From Kushneria sinocarnis (GTDB lineage Bacteria; Pseudomonadota; Gammaproteobacteria; Pseudomonadales; Halomonadaceae): a DNA stretch of 64,000 bases. Location: contig NZ_RBIN01000006.1 of NCBI RefSeq assembly GCF_003633775.1, forward strand, positions 62,001 through 126,000. Reading direction: 5' to 3'. The translations under genes were made by a program, and so were the position numbers. A model generated the notes under the pieces. The model saw only the letters and a list, made by a program, of their open reading frames with translations. It did not search any database and had not been told where the DNA came from. Shown here piece by piece: positions 37,544 to 48,052 of this stretch. The stretch's first letter is position 1. Every line of letters starts with the position of its first letter.

Positions 37544-38652
37544 AGCACCCCCACCGGATAGGAGCCCAGCACCCGTATTTCAGCGGCCCGCAGACGCACT
37601 TCCTCGAGAGCGGCCCGCACCAGCGGGTCGTCCTGATGGCCCTTGAAATCGATGAAGAAGACGTAGTTCCACACCCCGTGCCGGGAGGGACGACTCTCCA
37701 GACGGGTCATGTCGATGCGGTGACGGTGGAACGGTTCCAGCAGGTCATGCAGCGCCCCGGGCTGATTGCGCATCGCCGCCACCAGCGAGGTCTTGTCCTC
37801 GCCGCTCGGCGGGACATCATGATTGCCGATGATCAGAAAGCGGGTCGAATTGTCCGGCAGATCCTCGATCTTTTCGGCCAGATGCTCGAGCTCATAGCGG
37901 CGCGCGGCCATGTCGCCGGCAATGGCGGCACTGTGCCACTCGCTGCGCACCAGCCGCGCCGCTTCGGCATTCGAGGAAACCGCCACGCGCTCGGCGTGTG
38001 GATAGTGGGCATCCAGCCACTTGCGGCACTGGGCCAGCGACTGGGCATGCGAGTAGATACGCGAAACCCGGTCACGACGGGTATTCTCACCCACCAGCAG
38101 ATGGTGATGAATGCGCAGCACCACTTCACCACAGATGCGCAGCGACGTATCCATGAAGGAGTCGAGGGTGTTGTTGACCACCCCCTCGGTGGAGTTCTCG
38201 ACCGGCACTACGCCGTAGTGGGCGGAGCCGGCCTCGACCTCGCGGAAGACCTCGTCAATGGCCGGCAGCGGCACGTCCACCGCACTGTCCCCGAAGTGCT
38301 TGAGCGCCGCCTGCTGGGTAAAGGTGCCCTCGGGGCCGAGGTAGGCCACCCGGATCGGCTGTTCCAGAGCCAGGCAGGCCGACATCATCTCCCGGAAAAG
38401 GCGTGCCAGCTCCTCGCCCGGTAGCGGACCGGGATTGAGGGCCATGACACGCTTGAGTACCTGCGCTTCACGTTCCGGGCGGTAGAACAGCGCCTGAGGA
38501 TCTTCTGCCAGCTTGACCCGGGCCACCACCTGAGCGCACTGGGCACGCTCGCTGATCAGCCGGATCAGCTCGCTGTCGATGTGGTCGATGCGCTGGCGCA
38601 GCTGCTCCAGGTCCGACTCGTCATGCTGCTCATCGCGGGAATGATCGTTCAT
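37540..38652 (-). CDS. pheA: Bifunctional chorismate mutase / prephenate dehydratase
   Basis: P-protein of phenylalanine synthesis, 370 residues. An AroQ chorismate mutase (residues 1-95: LEQLRQRIDHIDSELIRLIS) precedes the dehydratase domain (VAYLGPEGTFTQQAALKHFG near 105; NSTEGVVNNTLDSF near 161; NSTRFLIIG near 261). A C-terminal ACT domain carries LESRPSRHGVWNYVFFIDF, the phenylalanine-feedback motif. GGAGG precedes the ATG. It is 16 bases downstream of serC and overlaps tyrA-aroA. Confidence 0.97.
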   Translation of the reverse strand: MNDHSRDEQHDESDLEQLRQRIDHIDSELIRLISERAQCAQVVARVKLAEDPQALFYRPEREAQVLKRVMALNPGPLPGEELARLFREMMSACLALEQPIRVAYLGPEGTFTQQAALKHFGDSAVDVPLPAIDEVFREVEAGSAHYGVVPVENSTEGVVNNTLDSFMDTSLRICGEVVLRIHHHLLVGENTRRDRVSRIYSHAQSLAQCRKWLDAHYPHAERVAVSSNAEAARLVRSEWHSAAIAGDMAARRYELEHLAEKIEDLPDNSTRFLIIGNHDVPPSGEDKTSLVAAMRNQPGALHDLLEPFHRHRIDMTRLESRPSRHGVWNYVFFIDFKGHQDDPLVRAALEEVRLRAAEIRVLGSYPVGVL

Positions 38653-38668
38653 GGTCGGCCTCCGCCGT

Positions 38669-39748
38669 CTAACCGTGACGCTGCTCGAAATCGCGCATGA
38701 ACTCGATCAGCCGATCGACTCCGGCTTCCGGCATGGCGTTATAGATACTGGCCCGCATGCCGCCCACGCTGCGGTGCCCCTTGAGGTTGAGCAGGCCGGC
38801 CTCTTCCGCCTCGTTCAGGAAGACCGGATTGAGTGCTTCATCGGCCAGCATGAACGGAATGTTCATCTGCGAACGATTGGCGGGGGCGATCGGATTGCCA
38901 TAGAAACCGCTGGCATCAATGGCCTCGTAGAGCTTCGCCGCCTTGCGCGCATTGATCCGGGCCATGGCCTCGACCCCGCCCTGACCCTTCAGCCAGTCAA
39001 AGACCAGTCCGGAGAGATACCAGGCATAGGTCGCCGGCGTATTGAGCATCGAGCCATTGTCAGCGAAGGCCTTCCACTTGAGCAGCGTCGGCGTCTCCCG
39101 GCGCGCCCGCTCGAGCAGGTCGTTGCGCACGATGACAATCACGATCCCGGCCGGCCCGATATTTTTCTGTGCACCGGCATAGATCACACCATAGCGCGTG
39201 ATATCGATCGGCTTCGACAGGATCGAGGAGGACATGTCACAGACCAGCGGCACCCCGGTATCGGGTACGTAATCCATCTGTAGCCCGCCGATGGTTTCGT
39301 TCTCGCAGTAGTGCAGATAGGCCGCATCATCGGAGAGCGACAGGTCGGCGGGCGCCGGCGCTGCGGTATAGCGATTGTCGCTCGCGGAGGCGACGACATG
39401 GGCGCTGTCGAGATGCTCGGCCTCGCGGATGGCCTTCTGTGACCAGATGCCGGTATCCAGGTAGTTGCCGGTACCGCCGTTACCCAGCAGGTTGAGCGGC
39501 ACCCCGGCGAACTGCATCGTCGCACCCCCCTGCATGAACAGCACGCTGTAGTTGTCGGGCACGGCCAGCAGCTCGCGCAGGTCGGCTTCAGCGCGTTCGG
39601 CAATGGCCATGAAGTCACTGCTGCGGTGACTCATCTCCATGACCGACAGCCCCTTGCCCTGATAGTCGAGCATTTCCTGCTGTGCGCGTTCGAGAACAGC
39701 CGTGGGCAGCATCGCCGGGCCGGAGCAGAAGTTGAAATGGCGTGTCAT
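38669..39748 (-). CDS. serC: Phosphoserine aminotransferase
   Basis: PLP enzyme making phosphoserine and the pyridoxine precursor 4-phosphohydroxythreonine. The protein has about 359 residues, beginning MTRHFNFCSGPAMLPTAVLE. The PLP lysine is in YAGAQKNIGPAG near residue 198; MQGGATMQFAGVPLNLL lies near 72 and GGMRASIYNAMP near the C-terminus. The ATG at 39748 begins the family's conserved N-terminus; a GTG 15 bases upstream is possible. First gene after gyrA, separated by terminator-like hairpins. Confidence 0.97.
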   Translation of the reverse strand: MTRHFNFCSGPAMLPTAVLERAQQEMLDYQGKGLSVMEMSHRSSDFMAIAERAEADLRELLAVPDNYSVLFMQGGATMQFAGVPLNLLGNGGTGNYLDTGIWSQKAIREAEHLDSAHVVASASDNRYTAAPAPADLSLSDDAAYLHYCENETIGGLQMDYVPDTGVPLVCDMSSSILSKPIDITRYGVIYAGAQKNIGPAGIVIVIVRNDLLERARRETPTLLKWKAFADNGSMLNTPATYAWYLSGLVFDWLKGQGGVEAMARINARKAAKLYEAIDASGFYGNPIAPANRSQMNIPFMLADEALNPVFLNEAEEAGLLNLKGHRSVGGMRASIYNAMPEAGVDRLIEFMRDFEQRHG

Positions 39749-39767
39749 GTGCGCTCGATCCACGAAA

Positions 39768-39839
39768 AAAACACTCGCCCGCTCGGCGCGAGCAGGCCCG
39801 TCACAGGCAACACGGCCGGGAGGCGGGTCCCGGCCGTGT
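39768..39839 (-). terminator. Tandem hairpins between gyrA and serC
   Basis: A perfect 12-bp stem ACACGGCCGGGA/TCCCGGCCGTGT (39810-39821 with 39828-39839) begins right after the gyrA stop. It is followed by a second, imperfect GC-rich hairpin (about 39778-39799) and a run of seven T's on the minus strand (39768-39775 region). Together they should terminate gyrA transcription. Confidence 0.75.
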
Positions 39840-39841
39840 CA

Positions 39842-42538
39842 TTACTCCTCGGTGCCACCGGCGCCGGCGGCATCGCTCTCCCCGGCCTGCAGCGGCTCTT
39901 CGCCGACCGCAGCCTCTTCCGGTTCGCTCACTTCTTCCTCGGTCGGTTCATCCAGCCGTACCGTCGATACCAGCCGCTCGGCATCACCCATGCGAATCAG
40001 GGTGACCCCCTGGGTGTTGCGTGAACTGCGCGACACTTCGCCCACCCGGGTGCGCACCAGGGTGCCCCGATCACTGATCAGCATCATATCGTCGTGTTCG
40101 CCGACCTGGATGGCCGCCACCAGCTCACCGTTGCGCGGCGTGGTCTGCATGGCAATCACGCCCTGGCCGCCACGACCGCGCAGCGGAAACTCCTCGAGCC
40201 GGGTACGCTTGCCGTAGCCGTGCTCGGAGGCAGTAAGGATATAGCACTCCCCTTCCTGATGGCCGTTGCCGACGGCTTCGCTGTCATCATCGGCGGCTTC
40301 ATCAATGATGGTGGTCCGCGGAATGATCAGGCTGATGATCCGGGCACCGTCACTCAGGCGCATGCCACGCACCCCGCGGGCGGTACGGCCCATGGCGCGC
40401 ACATCGTTTTCGCTGAAGCGGATCGCCTTGCCATTGGAAGAGAGCAGCATGGCGTGATCGGAACCGCTGGTCACGGCCGCCCCCACCAGGCGATCCCCCT
40501 CTTCCAGATCGAGGGCGATCAGTCCGGCACTGCGCGGACGCGAGAACTGATCCAGCGAGGTCCGCTTGACGGTACCGTGGGCCGTGGCGAAGAAGATGAA
40601 GCTGTCGGCACGATAGTCGCGTACCGGCAGCACCGCGGTAATCCACTCGCCCTCATCGAGCGACAGCAGATTGACCAGCGGCCGGCCACGCGAGCCACGA
40701 CTGGCCTGGGGCATCTCGTAGACCTTGAGCCAGTACACCTTGCCGCGATCGGAGAACAGCAGCACGGTATCGTGGGTCGAGGCCACCAGCAGATGCTCGA
40801 TGACGTCCTCATCCTTCATGCTGGTAGCGGACTTGCCGCGTCCGCCGCGCTTCTGCGCCTGGTAGTCCGACAGCGGCTGGCTCTTGGCATAGCCCGAGCG
40901 CGAGATCGTGACCACCATGTCCTCTTCGTTGATCAGATCCTCGATGGTCAGATCACGCCGGCTGGCCTGAATCTCGGTGAGGCGCTCGTCGCCGAACTGG
41001 TTGCGGATCGCCTCCAGCTCCTCGCGAATCACCTCCATCAGCCGATCGGCGGAGGCCAGGATATGCGTCAGCTCGGCAATGGTATCGAGAATGCCCTTGT
41101 ACTCGTCGAGCAGCTTCTCGGTTTCCAGCCCGGTCAGCCGGTGCAGGCGGAGGTCCAGGATCGCCTGTGCCTGAGCAGGCGAAAGCTGATAGCGCGCACG
41201 ATCCTCGGAGAGTCCGTACTGCGCCTCGAGATCCTCGGGACGGCAGGATTCGGCCCCGGCCCGATCGAGCATCTCGGTCACCTGACCCGGCGCCCACTGA
41301 CGGTCAATCAGCTGCTCTCGGGCCTCGGCCGCGCTGGGCGAGGCCTTGATCAGCTCGATGACCTCATCGATGCTGGAGAGCGCCACGGTCAGGCCTTCGA
41401 GGATATGGCCACGTTCACGCGCCTTCTTGAGTTCGTAGAGCGTACGCCGGGTAACCACCTCGCGCCGGTGGCGGATGAAGGCCTCCAGCAGCCCCTTGAG
41501 GTTGTGGGTGCGGGGCTGACCGCCCTCCAGCGCCACGATGTTGATGCCGAACACGGTTTCCAGCTGGGTCTGCGCGAACAGGTTGTTGACCACCACATCG
41601 CCGGATTCACCGCGGCGGGTTTCGATCACCACCCGCAGCCCTTCCTTGTCGGATTCGTCACGCAGCTCGGCGATGCCGTCGATGCGCTTGTCCTTGACCA
41701 GCTCGGCGATCTTCTCGATCAGCCGGGCCTTGTTGACCTGATAGGGCAGCTCGGTAATCACGATATGATCGCGACCGGTACGATCATCGTGCTCGATGGA
41801 GTGACGTGCCCGCACGTAGACCCGGCCACGACCGGTACGGTAGGCATCGAGGATGCCGGCGCGGCCATTGATGATGCCGCCGGTCGGAAAGTCCGGCCCC
41901 GGAATGTACTCCATCAGGTCATCGATGGAGAGGGTATGATCGTCGATCAGCGCAAGGCAGGCATCGATGGTCTCGCGCATGTTGTGCGGCGGCACATTGG
42001 TTGCCATACCCACTGCGATCCCGGAAGCGCCGTTGACCAGCAGATTGGGAACGCGGGTCGGCAGCACCTCGGGGATGCGTTCGGTACCGTCGTAGTTGTC
42101 GACCCAGTCGACGGTATCCTTTTCCAGATCGGACAGCAGCTCGTGCGACAGCCGCGCCATGCGCACCTCGGTGTAACGCATGGCTGCAGCGCTGTCGCCA
42201 TCGATCGAGCCGAAGTTGCCCTGCCCGTCCACCAGCACGTAGCGCATCGAGAAATCCTGCGCCATGCGCACGATGGTGTCGTAAACCGCGCTGTCGCCAT
42301 GGGGATGGTACTTACCGATGACATCGCCGACGACACGGGCCGACTTCTTGTAGGCCTTGTTCCAGTCGTTGCCGAGCTCGTGCATGGCATAGAGTACGCG
42401 CCGATGCACCGGCTTGAGCCCATCACGGACATCAGGCAGTGCCCGCCCGATGATGACGCTCATGGCGTAATCGAGATACGACTGCTTGAGCTCGTCCTCG
42501 ATATTGACTGGCAGAATCTCTCTGGCGATCTCACCCAT
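39842..42538 (-). CDS. gyrA: DNA gyrase subunit A
   Basis: Type II topoisomerase subunit that cuts and rejoins DNA; 898 residues. The catalytic Tyr is in [10 protein letters not shown] at about residue 122. The quinolone-resistance region reads GDSAVYDT, with Ser83 and Asp87 intact, so no common resistance substitution is seen. The C-terminal beta-pinwheel has the GyrA box QKRGGRGK near 563. The tail after about residue 865 is very acidic ([16 protein letters not shown]). Transcription likely starts in the 309-base gap shared with rdgC. Confidence 0.98.
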   Translation of the reverse strand: MGEIAREILPVNIEDELKQSYLDYAMSVIIGRALPDVRDGLKPVHRRVLYAMHELGNDWNKAYKKSARVVGDVIGKYHPHGDSAVYDTIVRMAQDFSMRYVLVDGQGNFGSIDGDSAAAMRYTEVRMARLSHELLSDLEKDTVDWVDNYDGTERIPEVLPTRVPNLLVNGASGIAVGMATNVPPHNMRETIDACLALIDDHTLSIDDLMEYIPGPDFPTGGIINGRAGILDAYRTGRGRVYVRARHSIEHDDRTGRDHIVITELPYQVNKARLIEKIAELVKDKRIDGIAELRDESDKEGLRVVIETRRGESGDVVVNNLFAQTQLETVFGINIVALEGGQPRTHNLKGLLEAFIRHRREVVTRRTLYELKKARERGHILEGLTVALSSIDEVIELIKASPSAAEAREQLIDRQWAPGQVTEMLDRAGAESCRPEDLEAQYGLSEDRARYQLSPAQAQAILDLRLHRLTGLETEKLLDEYKGILDTIAELTHILASADRLMEVIREELEAIRNQFGDERLTEIQASRRDLTIEDLINEEDMVVTISRSGYAKSQPLSDYQAQKRGGRGKSATSMKDEDVIEHLLVASTHDTVLLFSDRGKVYWLKVYEMPQASRGSRGRPLVNLLSLDEGEWITAVLPVRDYRADSFIFFATAHGTVKRTSLDQFSRPRSAGLIALDLEEGDRLVGAAVTSGSDHAMLLSSNGKAIRFSENDVRAMGRTARGVRGMRLSDGARIISLIIPRTTIIDEAADDDSEAVGNGHQEGECYILTASEHGYGKRTRLEEFPLRGRGGQGVIAMQTTPRNGELVAAIQVGEHDDMMLISDRGTLVRTRVGEVSRSSRNTQGVTLIRMGDAERLVSTVRLDEPTEEEVSEPEEAAVGEEPLQAGESDAAGAGGTEE

Positions 42539-42847
42539 GGGTCGTCAAATCCTGGTTCGGTGATCCAAGTAATCCGGCTGCCTGAAGCACAGAGTGCGCG
42601 GGCGGCGGATGCCGTCCGAAGGCGCTGACGGCGCGCGATAGCCTGCCGGCGTTGCGGGCAGGAAGCGTCGCTTACAGCATGGCGATGGTAACACACAACA
42701 CCCCCTGATCGGGCAGGCTCATGGACAACGACATGGACCATCGGTGCAGCTCACGAGGCTCGCCCCGAAGCGATGTGTTGTGTATCGTCACGCTGGCCCC
42801 GACCACCCCCGTTGGCTCATAATGGGCGCTCTCGATGGAAGGACACC
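42539..42847. other. Divergent promoter region gyrA/rdgC
   Basis: No gene is seen in these 309 bases. A CATAAT hexamer (about 42821-42826) could be the -10 box of rdgC; its -35 is poor. For gyrA no convincing promoter hexamers were found. The segment next to gyrA is GC-rich with short inverted repeats such as CTGCC/GGCAG around 42645-42663. Confidence 0.4.
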
Positions 42848-43777
42848 ATGTGGTTCAAGCATTTACATCTCTACCGCCTGCATGAAGACAGCACGTGGTC
42901 ATTCGATGCCCTGCAGGACGCACTGGCCGCTCACGCCTTTGCGCCGGTCACGTCGCATCAGGCGCGCGCCCACGGCTGGACGACTCCGGCCGGACGCCAA
43001 AGTGAACAGCTGCTGCATGAGGTCAGCGGGCATCGCCTGCTGACGCTGATGCGTCAGGAGCGTCTGCTGCCTCCGGCCGTGATTCGCGAGACACTCGAAG
43101 AGCGAGTGGCCGAACAGGAAGCCGCCCAGGGCTATCCCCCGGGACGGCGGGAAAAGCAGGCGCTCAAGGAGCGCATCATCGAGGAGCTGCTGCCGCAGGC
43201 GTTCACCCGCAGCAGCCGGACCGACCTCTGGTGGGATACCCGACGCGGCCTGATCGGCATCAATGCCTCCAGCGCCAGGCGTGCCGAACAGACGCTGGAT
43301 GCCCTGCGTCAGTCGCTGGGCAGCCTGAAGGTGGCACCGCTGGCCGTGGCCACGCCCCCCGGGCGCACCATGACCGGCTGGCTGTCGGACCCTGCTGCCC
43401 GCCCGGAAGGGCTGCTGCTCGGCGATCAGATCGAACTACGGTCGCGTGCCGATGATGACGGGGTGCTGCGGGCACGCAGCATCGACCCCGATGGCGAGGA
43501 GATTCGCACCGCACTCGAGGTCGGTCGTCAGGTCAGTCGTCTGTCACTTGCGCTGGAGGGCCAGCTGAGCCTGACCCTGCAGGAAGATCTCGCCCTGAAA
43601 TCCCTGCGTTTCGATGATGCCGTCATCGACGAAGCCAACGACAGCAGCGACAGTGATAATCCGGTCATGAGCATGGAAACCGAGTTCGTGCTCATGGCTC
43701 AGGTACTTTCCAATGCCGTCGAGCAGCTGATCCGATGGCTGGGCGGCGAAGCCGAGGCGGTGCCCGCGACACCATGA
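42848..43777 (+). CDS. rdgC: Recombination-associated protein RdgC
   Basis: Ring-shaped DNA-binding protein that restrains RecA. The 309 residues follow the family: MWFKHLHLYRL at the start, LLTLMRQERLLPPAVIRETL near 67, DLWWDTRRGLIGINASSARR near 128, and AEQTLDALRQSLGSLKVAPL near 147. The C-terminus includes METEFVLMAQVLSNAVEQL. AAGGA precedes the ATG at 42848. Its stop overlaps the start of an acyltransferase gene by four bases. Confidence 0.95.
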   Translation: MWFKHLHLYRLHEDSTWSFDALQDALAAHAFAPVTSHQARAHGWTTPAGRQSEQLLHEVSGHRLLTLMRQERLLPPAVIRETLEERVAEQEAAQGYPPGRREKQALKERIIEELLPQAFTRSSRTDLWWDTRRGLIGINASSARRAEQTLDALRQSLGSLKVAPLAVATPPGRTMTGWLSDPAARPEGLLLGDQIELRSRADDDGVLRARSIDPDGEEIRTALEVGRQVSRLSLALEGQLSLTLQEDLALKSLRFDDAVIDEANDSSDSDNPVMSMETEFVLMAQVLSNAVEQLIRWLGGEAEAVPATP

Positions 43778-44949
43778 CCGATCAGTTCGACCTCGAGGCC
43801 GACGCGGCCGGGAATTTCGACGCCATTCGTCCCTTCTACGACGATGAAGTGCCGGCCGTGCTGGCACGACTGACGCGCAACGACGAATTCGTGGACACCG
43901 TCGCCCGCTACCGGCTGCCCCGGCTGTTCCGGCGCTTTCGCCCACTGGCGCGTTTCCTGGCACGCCAGGGGCTGCGGCGTGCCATACGCGGCGTCGACTC
44001 CATCCGGGATTTCCAGCATCACATTGCGGTCTACATGAATCGCATGATCGAACAGACCACCGCCACCTTCGAGGTGGCGGGGCTGGAGCAGCTGTCGGAC
44101 GATACGGCCTATCTCTTCATCGGCAATCATCGCGACATCGCGCTTGATCCCGCGTTCGTCAACTACGCGCTCTACCAGGCCGGGCGCGATACGGTGCGTA
44201 TCGCCATCGGCGACAACCTGTTGCAGAAGCCCTTCGTGACGGACCTGATGCGACTCAACAAGAGTTTCATCGTGCCACGCTCGTCGCGGGGCAAGCGCGC
44301 CATGATTGCCGCCTATCAGCAGCTCTCCTGCTATATCCGGCATTCGCTGATCGCGGAAAACCATTCGGTCTGGATGGCCCAGCGCGAGGGTCGGGCCAAG
44401 AACGGCGTTGACCGGACCGATGCCGCCATCATCAAGATGCTGGGCATGGCCCGGCGCCAGCGCAATCGCGAAGCCCTGATCGGGGAATCGATCCGTGAAC
44501 TGCGGGTCGTGCCCGTCTCGATCAGCTACGAGTATGATCCCTGCGATCTGCAGAAGGCACGTGAACTCAAGGCGATCAGCGAGGGGGGACGTTACGAAAA
44601 GACCGCCTACGAGGATATTCTCGCGATTGCCGCCGGCATCACCGGCAACAAGGGCCGGGTCCGGCTGGTCTTCGGCACTCCGGTGGGCAGCACCGAAGAC
44701 AGTCTGGAGTCACTGACGACGGAAATCGACCGTCAGGTGCTGGCCGGCTATACCCTCTTCCCCAGCCATTATCTGGCACTGGAGGCAACCGGACATGCAC
44801 CCGAGCTGGTCGAGCATCAGGCCATCACCGAGGCCGACCGGCAGCGCTTCCGGCAACGGCTGGCCGAAATCCCCGAGGAACTGCGCGATTACTGGCTGTG
44901 CCAGTACGCCAACCCGGTTCTCAACCGCGCCGGCTATACGCCACTCTGA
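43774..44949 (+). CDS. PlsC-like 1-acylglycerol-3-phosphate acyltransferase family protein
   Basis: Protein of 391 residues with a glycerolipid acyltransferase domain in the middle. The block-I motif reads NHRDIALD (118-125), giving His-x5-Asp instead of the usual His-x4-Asp. A second conserved block follows: LNKSFIVPRSSRGKRAM near 178 and WMAQREGRAKNGVDRTD near 213, equivalent to the EGTRS/phosphate-binding region. VVPVSISYEYDPCDLQKA near 260 is the fourth block. No clear membrane helix is seen. It starts at an ATGA overlap with rdgC, so the two are translationally coupled, a pairing whose meaning is unclear. Acyl acceptor unknown. Confidence 0.8.
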   Translation: MTDQFDLEADAAGNFDAIRPFYDDEVPAVLARLTRNDEFVDTVARYRLPRLFRRFRPLARFLARQGLRRAIRGVDSIRDFQHHIAVYMNRMIEQTTATFEVAGLEQLSDDTAYLFIGNHRDIALDPAFVNYALYQAGRDTVRIAIGDNLLQKPFVTDLMRLNKSFIVPRSSRGKRAMIAAYQQLSCYIRHSLIAENHSVWMAQREGRAKNGVDRTDAAIIKMLGMARRQRNREALIGESIRELRVVPVSISYEYDPCDLQKARELKAISEGGRYEKTAYEDILAIAAGITGNKGRVRLVFGTPVGSTEDSLESLTTEIDRQVLAGYTLFPSHYLALEATGHAPELVEHQAITEADRQRFRQRLAEIPEELRDYWLCQYANPVLNRAGYTPL

Positions 44950-45026
44950 TCACGCGGGGCGCGCCCGCTGCCAGGCCATCTCCTGACGGCGGGATCGCCC
45001 GCAGCTGCGCCGGTCGGCCCCGGCCG

Positions 45027-46502
45027 TTACTTGCGCCAGAAGGTCGGGGTCAGCAGTACCAGCACGGTCAGGATCTCCAGACGCCCCATCAGCATGCCCA
45101 CACAGAGCATCCACTTGGCCGCATCCGGCAGCGAGGAGAAGTTGCCGGCGGGGCCGATGGTACTGCCCAGTCCGGGTCCCACATTGGCCACCGAGGTCGC
45201 AGCTCCCGACAGCGCCGTCACCAGATCCAGCCCCATCAGTGCCAGCCCCAGCGTCAGTGTGCCCACGGTAAAGAAGAAGAAGAACGAGAAGGCAATGACC
45301 GCCCGTACCACTTCATCGGTCAGCATGCGGCCATTGTAGCGCTGCGCAAAGACCCCGCTGGCATGCACCAGATGACGCAGCTGATTGATCAGCATGATCA
45401 GCCCGATCTGAAAGCGGAAGACCTTCATGCCACCACTGGTCGATCCCGAACAGCCGCCGATGAAGGTCAGATAGAAGAAGACGGCGACCGCAAACGGCCC
45501 CCACAGGGTGTAGTCATCGGAGGCGTAGCCGGTGGTGGTCACGATGGAGACCACGTTGAAGGCGACCGACGTCACGGCTTCGAAGGGAGGCACGCCCCGC
45601 AGCATGCGATAAAGACTCAGCAGCACGATGGAGACGGCCAGCAGCAGCAGCAATCCGCGCACCTGCTGATCCTGCCAGATCGCCAGTGAACGCTGACGCA
45701 GCATCTGGATATAGAGCACGAATGGCAGTGCGCCGCACAGCATGAACAGGATGCCGAGCCACAGGATCAGGGGCTGATCGGCGTAGCGGCCGAAGGACAC
45801 ATCGTAGTTGGCGAAGCCGCCGGTGGCGACCGAGCTCATGGCATGCACGACGGCATCCAGCGGTAACATCCCGGCCAGCAGATAACTGATGACCGCCACC
45901 AGCGAAAAGCCCAGATAGACCAGTCCGATCGCCTTGGCCACGGTATTGGCACGCGGCAGGATCTTGTCCGACCAGTCCGAGGACTCGGTCTGGAACAGGC
46001 GCATCCCCCCGACCTGCAGAAACGGCAGGATGGCAATCGCCATCACGATGATGCCGATCCCGCCCAGCCACTGCATGAGGCCGCGCCAGAGCTTGATACC
46101 ATCGGAGAGATGATCGATCCCCACCAGTACCGTACTGCCGGTCGTGGTAATGGCCGACACGGTCTCGAAGACGGCATCCGTGGGCGACAGATGCGTCGCC
46201 CCCAGCATCAGCGGCAGGCTGGCAAAGGCAGACAGCACCACCCAGCTGGAGGTGGTCAGAATGAACATCTGCCGCGGACGCAGCTCGACCGGAACATGCC
46301 GGGTCATGAACAGCAGCAACCCGGCAGCGCCGACCGTAATGCCGAAGGCCACCACAAAGGCCATGACATCGGCGCTGTGCTCCAGAATCAGCAATACCAG
46401 CGGCAGCAGCATGATCGCTGCCAGCACCAGCAACAGCACGGCCAGAATGCGCAATACCGGCCCGATGCCGGTGGGGCGGCGCAGCGAAAGCAGGCGCGAC
46501 AT
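45027..46502 (-). CDS. trkH: Trk/TrkI-type potassium uptake protein, TrkH family
   Basis: Potassium channel-like subunit of 491 residues with four M1-P-M2 repeats. Filter-like segments are visible: SAITTTGSTV near 120, SSVATGGFANYD near 222, VSIVTTTGYASDD near 313 and AATSVANVGPGLG near 435. GGCSGSTSGGMKVFR near 340 is typical of TrkH. The C-terminus GRLEILTVLVLLTPTFWRK is also conserved. The ATG at 46502 has GGGG upstream; the frame is open 15 codons more. TrkH/TrkI proteins are main K+ uptake routes in halophiles and bind cytoplasmic TrkA, which is not in the window. Confidence 0.95.
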   Translation of the reverse strand: MSRLLSLRRPTGIGPVLRILAVLLLVLAAIMLLPLVLLILEHSADVMAFVVAFGITVGAAGLLLFMTRHVPVELRPRQMFILTTSSWVVLSAFASLPLMLGATHLSPTDAVFETVSAITTTGSTVLVGIDHLSDGIKLWRGLMQWLGGIGIIVMAIAILPFLQVGGMRLFQTESSDWSDKILPRANTVAKAIGLVYLGFSLVAVISYLLAGMLPLDAVVHAMSSVATGGFANYDVSFGRYADQPLILWLGILFMLCGALPFVLYIQMLRQRSLAIWQDQQVRGLLLLLAVSIVLLSLYRMLRGVPPFEAVTSVAFNVVSIVTTTGYASDDYTLWGPFAVAVFFYLTFIGGCSGSTSGGMKVFRFQIGLIMLINQLRHLVHASGVFAQRYNGRMLTDEVVRAVIAFSFFFFFTVGTLTLGLALMGLDLVTALSGAATSVANVGPGLGSTIGPAGNFSSLPDAAKWMLCVGMLMGRLEILTVLVLLTPTFWRK

Positions 46503-46654
46503 GATTTTCCCCTGACAGTCGGTATCGTGCCCCATCGGCCGCGCCACGGCGATCGGGCCGAGTCACTATACGCCCTCGCACCGCCCGACGCAGCCCCGAG
46601 TGATGACACACGTGTCGGTAATCCCGGGGCGTGCAACCGGGGCTGCCCGCTCAT

Positions 46655-48052
46655 TCAGGATGATGGCTCTTCCGGCAGTACCAGGTTGAGTATCATGGCG
46701 GTCAAACCCCCGGTGGCCACCCCTGAAGAGAACACATTGGCCACGACATCCGGCAGGTGCTGAAGAAACTGGGGCACCTGTGCGACGCCCAGCCCCATCG
46801 CCAGCGAAATGGCCAGAATCAGCAGTGCCCGGCGATCCAGCCGCACCCCGGCAAGAATATTGATTCCGGCCGCCGCCACCGAACCGAACATCACGATGGT
46901 GGCCCCGCCCAGCACCGGTTCGGGCATCTGACGGATCACCCCGGAGACGGGAGGCAGCAGCCCCAGAATCACCAGCATGACCGCCACCATCATGCCGACA
47001 TAACGGCTCGCCACCCCGGTCAGCTGGATGACCCCGTTGTTCTGGGCAAAGGTCGAACTGGGAAAGCTGTTGAGCGCACCGGCCACCAGCGAGCCGAACC
47101 CGTTGGCCAGCACCCCGCCGCGAATGCGTCGCATCCAGCGCTCTCCCTCGACCGGCTCGCGGGAGATCGAACTGGTGGCGGTAATATCCCCGATGGCTTC
47201 CAGCGAAGTCACCACATAGATCACCAGCAGCGGGATGAACAGGCTCCACGAGAAATCCAGTCCATAGTGCAGCGGCAGCGGCCACTGAAACAGTGGCTGA
47301 TCCGTCAGCTCCCCGAACGACAGCCGACCCTGCCAGGCCGCCAGCGCATAGCCGACCAGCAGTGCGATAATGATCGCGCCGGTTCGCACCCAGGCCGATC
47401 GCGAGCGATTGAGCAGCACGATCACCGCCAGCACGCTCCCCGATAGCAGCAGGTTGTCCGCGGTGGCGAAGGTATCGCTGTTCAACGCGGCCTGCCCCCC
47501 GCCCATGCTGACCAGCCCTACCCGAATCAGGGTCAGCCCGATCAGCAGTACCACGATGCCGGTCACCAGCGGCGTGATGACCCGCCTCAGCAGCGGCAGG
47601 ATGCGCGACAGCCCCATCTCCACGAAGGAGCCCACCATCAGGGTGCCGAAGATCGCCCCCAGCACACCCGGCACCGAAGCGCCGCCCTGCAGCATTGCCG
47701 TACCGGTTCCGATGATCGGCCCCAGAAAATTGAAACTGGTGCCCTGAATGGTCAGCAGCCCCGAACCCAGCGGCCCGGGCCGCCAGCACTGCACGAAGGT
47801 CGCCAGCCCCGAGACCAGCAGCGACATCGAGATGATCATGCCGGTATCGCGTGCCGGCACCTGCAGGGCCTGACAGATCAGCAGGGCCGGGGTAATGATC
47901 GGTACGATGATCGCCATCAGATGCTGGGCCGCCACCAGCAGCAGCGGCAGTGGGCGGGGCCGATCCTCGAGACCATACAGCAGCGGTGTCGGCTGCGGCG
48001 ATTCATCGGGAGTAGCGTGCGAGGCAGGCTGGGGATCACTGTCGCGGGGCAT
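46655..48052 (-). CDS. NCS2 nucleobase:cation symporter (xanthine/uracil permease)
   Basis: Inner-membrane symporter of 465 residues with about 14 helices. The characteristic segments are LLYGLEDRPRPLPLLLVAAQH at the N-terminus, TIQGTSFNFLGPIIGTG near 120, TSLEAIGDITATSSIS near 280 and TFAQNNGVIQLTGVASR near 330. The last matches the XanQ/XanP/UacT branch, so xanthine or urate are likely substrates. AAGG precedes the ATG. No purine-catabolic genes are adjacent in the window. Confidence 0.9.
   Translation of the reverse strand: MPRDSDPQPASHATPDESPQPTPLLYGLEDRPRPLPLLLVAAQHLMAIIVPIITPALLICQALQVPARDTGMIISMSLLVSGLATFVQCWRPGPLGSGLLTIQGTSFNFLGPIIGTGTAMLQGGASVPGVLGAIFGTLMVGSFVEMGLSRILPLLRRVITPLVTGIVVLLIGLTLIRVGLVSMGGGQAALNSDTFATADNLLLSGSVLAVIVLLNRSRSAWVRTGAIIIALLVGYALAAWQGRLSFGELTDQPLFQWPLPLHYGLDFSWSLFIPLLVIYVVTSLEAIGDITATSSISREPVEGERWMRRIRGGVLANGFGSLVAGALNSFPSSTFAQNNGVIQLTGVASRYVGMMVAVMLVILGLLPPVSGVIRQMPEPVLGGATIVMFGSVAAAGINILAGVRLDRRALLILAISLAMGLGVAQVPQFLQHLPDVVANVFSSGVATGGLTAMILNLVLPEEPSS

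Noticed and set aside
42260-42300. Quinolone-resistance mutation in gyrA
   Set aside because: The region reads GDSAVYDT with Ser83 and Asp87 both intact.
40094-42628. 844-codon plus-strand open frame
   Set aside because: It is antisense to gyrA and rich in His, Asp and Gly, a by-product of codon bias; no family resemblance.
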